Assembly: GCF_033958435.1 (NCBI RefSeq)
Contig: NC_134137.1
Location: 64,434,001 to 64,498,000, forward strand
Direction: 5' to 3'
Length of the DNA stretch: 64,000 bases
Origin: Carettochelys insculpta
Taxonomy: Eukaryota > Chordata > Testudines > Carettochelyidae
The notes below the pieces were generated by a model that was not told where the DNA came from, did not search any database, and was given only the letters and a program-made list of their open reading frames with translations. Within the stretch, counting starts at the first letter, position 1; each line of letters begins with the position of its first letter. A program made the translations under genes and the position numbers. Shown here in pieces: positions 59,681-64,000 of the stretch.

Positions 59681-60019
59681 TGCTTCGCCGAGGTGTGCGT
59701 GCCTATGGCTCTGCAAACTGCGTGCTGTGCAGGCTGAGTGTGTCTGAGAGGGGCCCTTTAAGGGAGCGGCTAGCTGTTGCCCCGGAAGTGCTAGTCCGCC
59801 CTGTGACCCTGTCTGCAGCTGTTCCTGGCACCCTTATTTCGATGTGTGCCGCTTTGGCGTGTAGACGCTCCCCTGCAGCGCCTACATTGATGTGGTGCTG
59901 TCCAACGTCGACATTGAACGTCAACGGCACCGGCCTTGGAGGACGTGTAGACGTTATTCATCGAAATAGCTTATTTCGATGTAGCATACTCATGTAGACG
60001 TAGCTTAGAAGAGGCAGTG

Positions 60020-62150
60020 AAAGGGGCTGGGCTCTCATTGACAAGGGTCATGGAGAAGCTCTGCTGTCTTTACATGAGGATTTTCTCTTCCTGCCTCCCC
60101 CTAACCCGTCTTGTCTTCTTGGTCAGCTTCTCATGCAGGGCAAAAGGATTTGTGTTTCATCCTTAATGTTTGCAGAGCATGAATTTGTTCTGCTATAATA
60201 ATAGTGGGCGGAGGGTAAGTTATGAATGTGTTTGATTGCTTTTTTAGAATGCACCATCTTCTGTTTTTAATGCTAACGTGTTGTGATCTTTTTCATACGC
60301 TTTTCTAAAAGATGGGCCTTTTTTTTAGTATGTAAGAAACTTTTCCTATAAATGGTTAACTTTATTCCTAGCTTTACATTGTTTTGCTTTTGTTTCTTTT
60401 AGTGCCTGGAGCTTTAATATTTAATCTTTTTTCCTGTTGTGAGATATTATTGCCAGAATAAAGTGATTATGCGTTGAATGTATGTCCCTGATAATTACCA
60501 TTTTAAAAAATCCATAAATAGATGTTTCTGTGTTTTTTCTTGTTTCATATTGTAAAGGCAACTGCCATAATAAAGTTATCCTGCTTCATTTTGTCCTCTA
60601 AGGTCCTGATCCTGCAAGCACTTAATTGATTTTAGTAGGATTAGTCAGAAAAAGCATGTGAAGTGTTTTTTTTTTTTTTTTTTTGGACCAATTTCTTGAA
60701 TGAATTTCTGTTGGTGAGATGAGCTTTTGAGTCACATAGAACTCTTCAGGTGTGGGAACGGTATTCAGAGATCAGTATGGCTCAAAATCTCATCTTTCAT
60801 CCCCAGCGGTTGATCTAATAAAAGGTATTACTTCACCCAGGTCTCTCTACTCTCCTGAAACTGAGCCATGTATACATGTATTGGGACTGTTCAGATTAAT
60901 TGCAGTTACTTCTAGTTTTATACCAGTGAAACTTCATTGATTTCCCTGGTGCAAAGCTGGAGTAATGCTGCCGTGAATCACGTCCATGGATTAAAAACTT
61001 TGTGTTCCCATCAACAGCCGCCATTCTCCCCAAAGGGAAGTTTCTTCACTTTTTCCTGTCACCACATCATTTGTGTTTTCTAACCTTGAAAGGCTATACG
61101 AAACTAGCTATGTTAACATTTTAAAAGGGGCTTATTACCCTGCTTGGGTTGAGATGTCTGTACAGCCCTTTTGTTTATTGACAGTTTAGAACCCGTGTCT
61201 GTATTGGTAAAAGAAATCTGTTTCTGAGCACCGTATGAACTGACCATCACTTCGGAATAGAGGAAAGAGCACACTCCAAGTATGAAATAGATAGTTGTTA
61301 CTAATTTTAATGTCAACAAAGCAATAATAAAGGTTGCGGTCATGCAAAAAACAAGCATACAAGGAGCCACAATATACTAGTGGTCCTTAAGCAGAAGTCT
61401 CAGATGAAATCAGAGTTTTGTCAAAAAATTACATAACGAAGAAATGGATTCTGCATTTTAAGCTTGTGGAATAATACATGAGAACATCCTTTAATGTATG
61501 TGACTATGTCTCCAAAAGATTAGCTACAGTAGGATGCCAGAAACTTCTTGATATATTGCTCGTGGAGAACTGAAGCACCATGTCTCAATGCATTTTGTAG
61601 ACCAATGCTTTTTTGAATGCAGGAGAAGATAAATCATTTAAATGCCACGTATTTTTGTCTATATAACCTCAGCTCTATTCTGATATTTAAAATTGTAAAA
61701 TTTCCTGAGTGTTTCAACAGAGTTTTCAAATTCTAAGCATTTGTAATTCTCTGCTTTTTGTATGTAGTCTTCAATCTCTGATGTTCTGTTTTTTTTAAAA
61801 AATACAACCTGTGAGATTTTTATCATGAAATATGGATAATAAAATATTGAAAATTTAAAGTGATGGTAGTCATTTAGACAACGTACTGTGTTACCTTTCC
61901 TACTTCCCTTTCAGACATCTGTCGGCCGTATGTCCACAGGTCTCTTGGCTGTCCTTTGCCCTCAGTTTTTTTTTTTTAAATTATATACTCAAGCCAAGAT
62001 TTTGAAAAGTCATTAGTGATGTTGGTTGCGTTGGGTTTTGGGTACCAATTAAAGGGGCCCTTTTTTCTCAGAAGTGCTGAGCACTCACCCTTCTAAGACA
62101 AAGACCATTTTAAGGTGTGAGACAGGAAAAACTAAATATATGCCTACATT
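60020..62150. other. Non-coding stretch
   Basis: AT-rich sequence with a T-run of 19 at 60,666-60,684 and old repeat-like words near 60,600-60,660 (GATCCTGCAAGCACTTAATT) and 60,900-60,975 (TATACCAGTGAAACTTCATT). No exon recognised. Confidence 0.4.
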
Positions 62151-62164
62151 CTAAATAAGAATTA

Positions 62165-62415
62165 TCAGATGGCCCACACTAGTGAGCTTGGACTATACAT
62201 TAAATTGTGGTATAGACATTTGGGCTTGGACCACAGCCAAAGCTCTGGAAACCTCCAACTTTGTAAGGTCCCAGAGCCCAGGCTCCAACCTGAGCCTAGA
62301 TTTCTGTATTGCGGTTAAACAGCTCATTAGTTAGTTCAAACCTCACAACAGCGGGTCTGCTGGCACAGGCCAGCTGCAAATGTTTAATGGCAGAGTAGAT
62401 CTATCTTTAGGTTTG
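62165..62415. repeat. Fold-back MITE, degenerate
   Basis: The centre is a hairpin, CTCTGGAAACCTCC ... GGTCCCAGAG, within TTTGGGCTTGGACCACAGCC ... GAGCCCAGGCTCCAACCTGAG. The flanks are TGTGGTATAGACATT and GGCAGAGTAGATCTATC, reminiscent of GTGTAGACAT ends. Confidence 0.45.
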
Positions 62416-62419
62416 CAGC

Positions 62420-64000
62420 CTCACTAGTGACTACTGAAAATCTTAGACTCCAATTCCTGTCATCCTCTGAACTCTGTTCATTGTTGTATATGGTAAAAGC
62501 AGTCCAAGAAGAGCATTACGGGATTATATTACATTTTCAGGCTATAGTGAGATCACATATGCATGTACAAAGTCAATCAGAACTGTAGTTCTATGCGCAC
62601 AAACACTTAGAAAATATATAAAGTCTTTTGAAACCTGTAAATTGAAATGATAAACTAATTTAAGTATTTCTTAAGTTAGCTTCCCCCCAATCTATATTCA
62701 TTTTAAAGAAGTCAGATTCTTTTTTCAGCCAAACTTCTCTTTCACTTACTTGGACTTTGATTGTTGGGCAGAAGTGTGATGTCACCTAAGACCCATCACT
62801 TTAGGAAAAAAGAGAATAATTCCTAGAACCAAGAAGTGTTTGACAGGAGCAGTTCAAGCAGCCAGAGGGCTGCCTACAATGCCGTTTAATTAGCCCTTGC
62901 AATTGTAAGGTCCTAAAATCAGTGAGAAATCTTCCACACGGTTCCTTCACTAGCCCAAACTCCTTTGGCATGCAAACCAGAGTCGTTAAGTCTCATTGAA
63001 GTGTGTTGAGCACTGTTGATGTGTTTGAAAATGGTAGGAGGTTTTCAATTCAGAAGGCAAAGAGAGAACCTACTATATGCCCAGAGGTACATTAAATCAT
63101 TTGACTACAGCTATCTCAAGTTGTTAAGACTACTGTATTCTCAGGCAGCAGAAAGCAGCTTATGTCCCTTCATTACATGGAGAGGAGCATAGGAGTTAAC
63201 ATCATGCTCACATTGCAGTCTATTGTTGGTGGAATGGGGCTTCAAAATCTACAGTGTTTTTGGCTTGGGTTAAGTTGTATTCTCTTAAGCGGCCTCAATG
63301 CCAGATACAGAGTTTCTCACATGATTCTTATTTTTCAATATGTCTGTAACTAGGGAATTTAGTGTTTGTGACAAGTGCTGGACTGGCAGCATTTTTAATT
63401 GTGCTTTAGGAGAGCATGGAACTGTAGCAGCAAATAAGTAAGACTCGCCACAGGGTGGTGGTGAACTGAGGTGCACTCTCTCAGCAGAGGGGGCTGCTAA
63501 ATGCTCAGAATAGTGGTCAGTTTCTCATAAGTGGGAGCTTATCAGAACAATGTCATCATATTTGCCTCCAGCATTGAACAATACAGCTTTGACCTCCCTC
63601 TGACACACACACTTATTTATAGCTTCTTGTAATCTTTGCTTATACACTTGTCTTGGTCTTTCATTTCCATGTTTTCTCTCCTCCCCCATCATCATAGGTT
63701 CAGTGTTAGTTGAAACTAGTCTTATTTAGCTTTTTAGCACATTATCTTCTCCTGTTCTCACAAATATGATTACTCTGCCATTTCTTGCACATACACAGTT
63801 CTACTTATGCAGTTCAGAGTTATCAGAGCAGTCTCTTAAAATACACAGCAGGCTTCTGTCAGACCTGTATATGACTTTGGGAGAAAAGGACATTTGGGAG
63901 ATGTATTTTAAAGCCTTTATTAATCATAAAGAAGCAAAAAACTGTTAAATTTCTGCTTTGTATTACATTAGAAAATTAATTCTGCTCCTGTTTGTCCTCA
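62420..64000. other. Non-coding stretch to window end
   Basis: No exon, RNA gene or bounded element was recognised; only short open frames without domain or splice support. Confidence 0.4.

Larger units (their letters stand above)
56072..60005. mobile_element. PIF/Harbinger DNA transposon with both genes, 3,934 bp
   Basis: The ends are AGCCGCGTCTACACGTG and, reversed, AGCTACGTCTACATGAG. TAG flanks both sides (56,069-56,071 and 60,006-60,008), fitting the 3-bp duplication of this superfamily. Subterminal DNA has palindromes such as CTACTTCGAAGTAG and TACTTCGACGTTGAACGTC. Inside are two convergent genes, a Myb/SANT-like gene on plus and a DDE transposase on minus, the standard Harbinger pair. 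It is GC-rich unlike its surroundings. Both genes have a few disruptions, so it was probably active not long ago but is not now. Confidence 0.92.

Overview
The window looks like nuclear DNA of a sauropsid, most likely a turtle. It is intron-rich, mostly AT-rich, has one strong CpG island, and carries CR1, RTE-like and Penelope-like retroelements, hAT elements and many PIF/Harbinger-type miniature elements (MITEs). No bacterial genes, operons, rRNA or CRISPR arrays were seen. The turtle call is inference from the repeat mixture.

The one host protein-coding gene I can support lies on the minus strand. Nine exons between about 44.47 kb and 5.69 kb join in frame, each with GT/AG borders and matching phases, into a 622-residue leucine-rich-repeat protein. 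I identify it as the orthologue of LRRC63. The protein has a proline-rich N-terminus, a large low-complexity exon holding a tandem duplication of about 78 residues, five 23-residue LRRs split over four exons, and a short cysteine-rich tail in a separate last exon.

To the right of the gene are two miniature elements (45.4-46.1 kb), a long degenerate antisense non-LTR retrotransposon (47.1-50.5 kb), a CpG island (52.5-53.05 kb), one possible plus-strand exon (53.56 kb), and a 3.93-kb Harbinger transposon (56.07-60.0 kb). The Harbinger element has terminal inverted repeats, a 3-bp target-site duplication, and a convergent pair of decayed genes: a Myb/SANT-like protein and a DDE transposase. A 711-bp internal deletion derivative of the same family sits at 2.66-3.37 kb, and a stub at 28.1 kb.

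The introns of the LRR gene hold most of the repeats. The 12.9-kb intron 6 contains a 1.28-kb hAT, a Penelope-like element nested in a larger DNA transposon, an RTE copy with a 5' inversion, and a fold-back element. Intron 4 holds CR1 copies interrupted by younger insertions. Intron 3 holds an inverted pair of MITEs flanking a G-rich minisatellite-like tract. Intron 2 holds a palindrome of about 580 bp and a second RTE copy with an inverted endonuclease part. From 60 to 64 kb I see only repeats and non-coding sequence.

The main themes are one conserved LRR gene whose exons have stayed intact among heavy insertion, and a crowd of unrelated-looking miniature elements that share the GGCTRYGTCTAC end motif of the near-complete Harbinger element, which may have been their common source of transposase.
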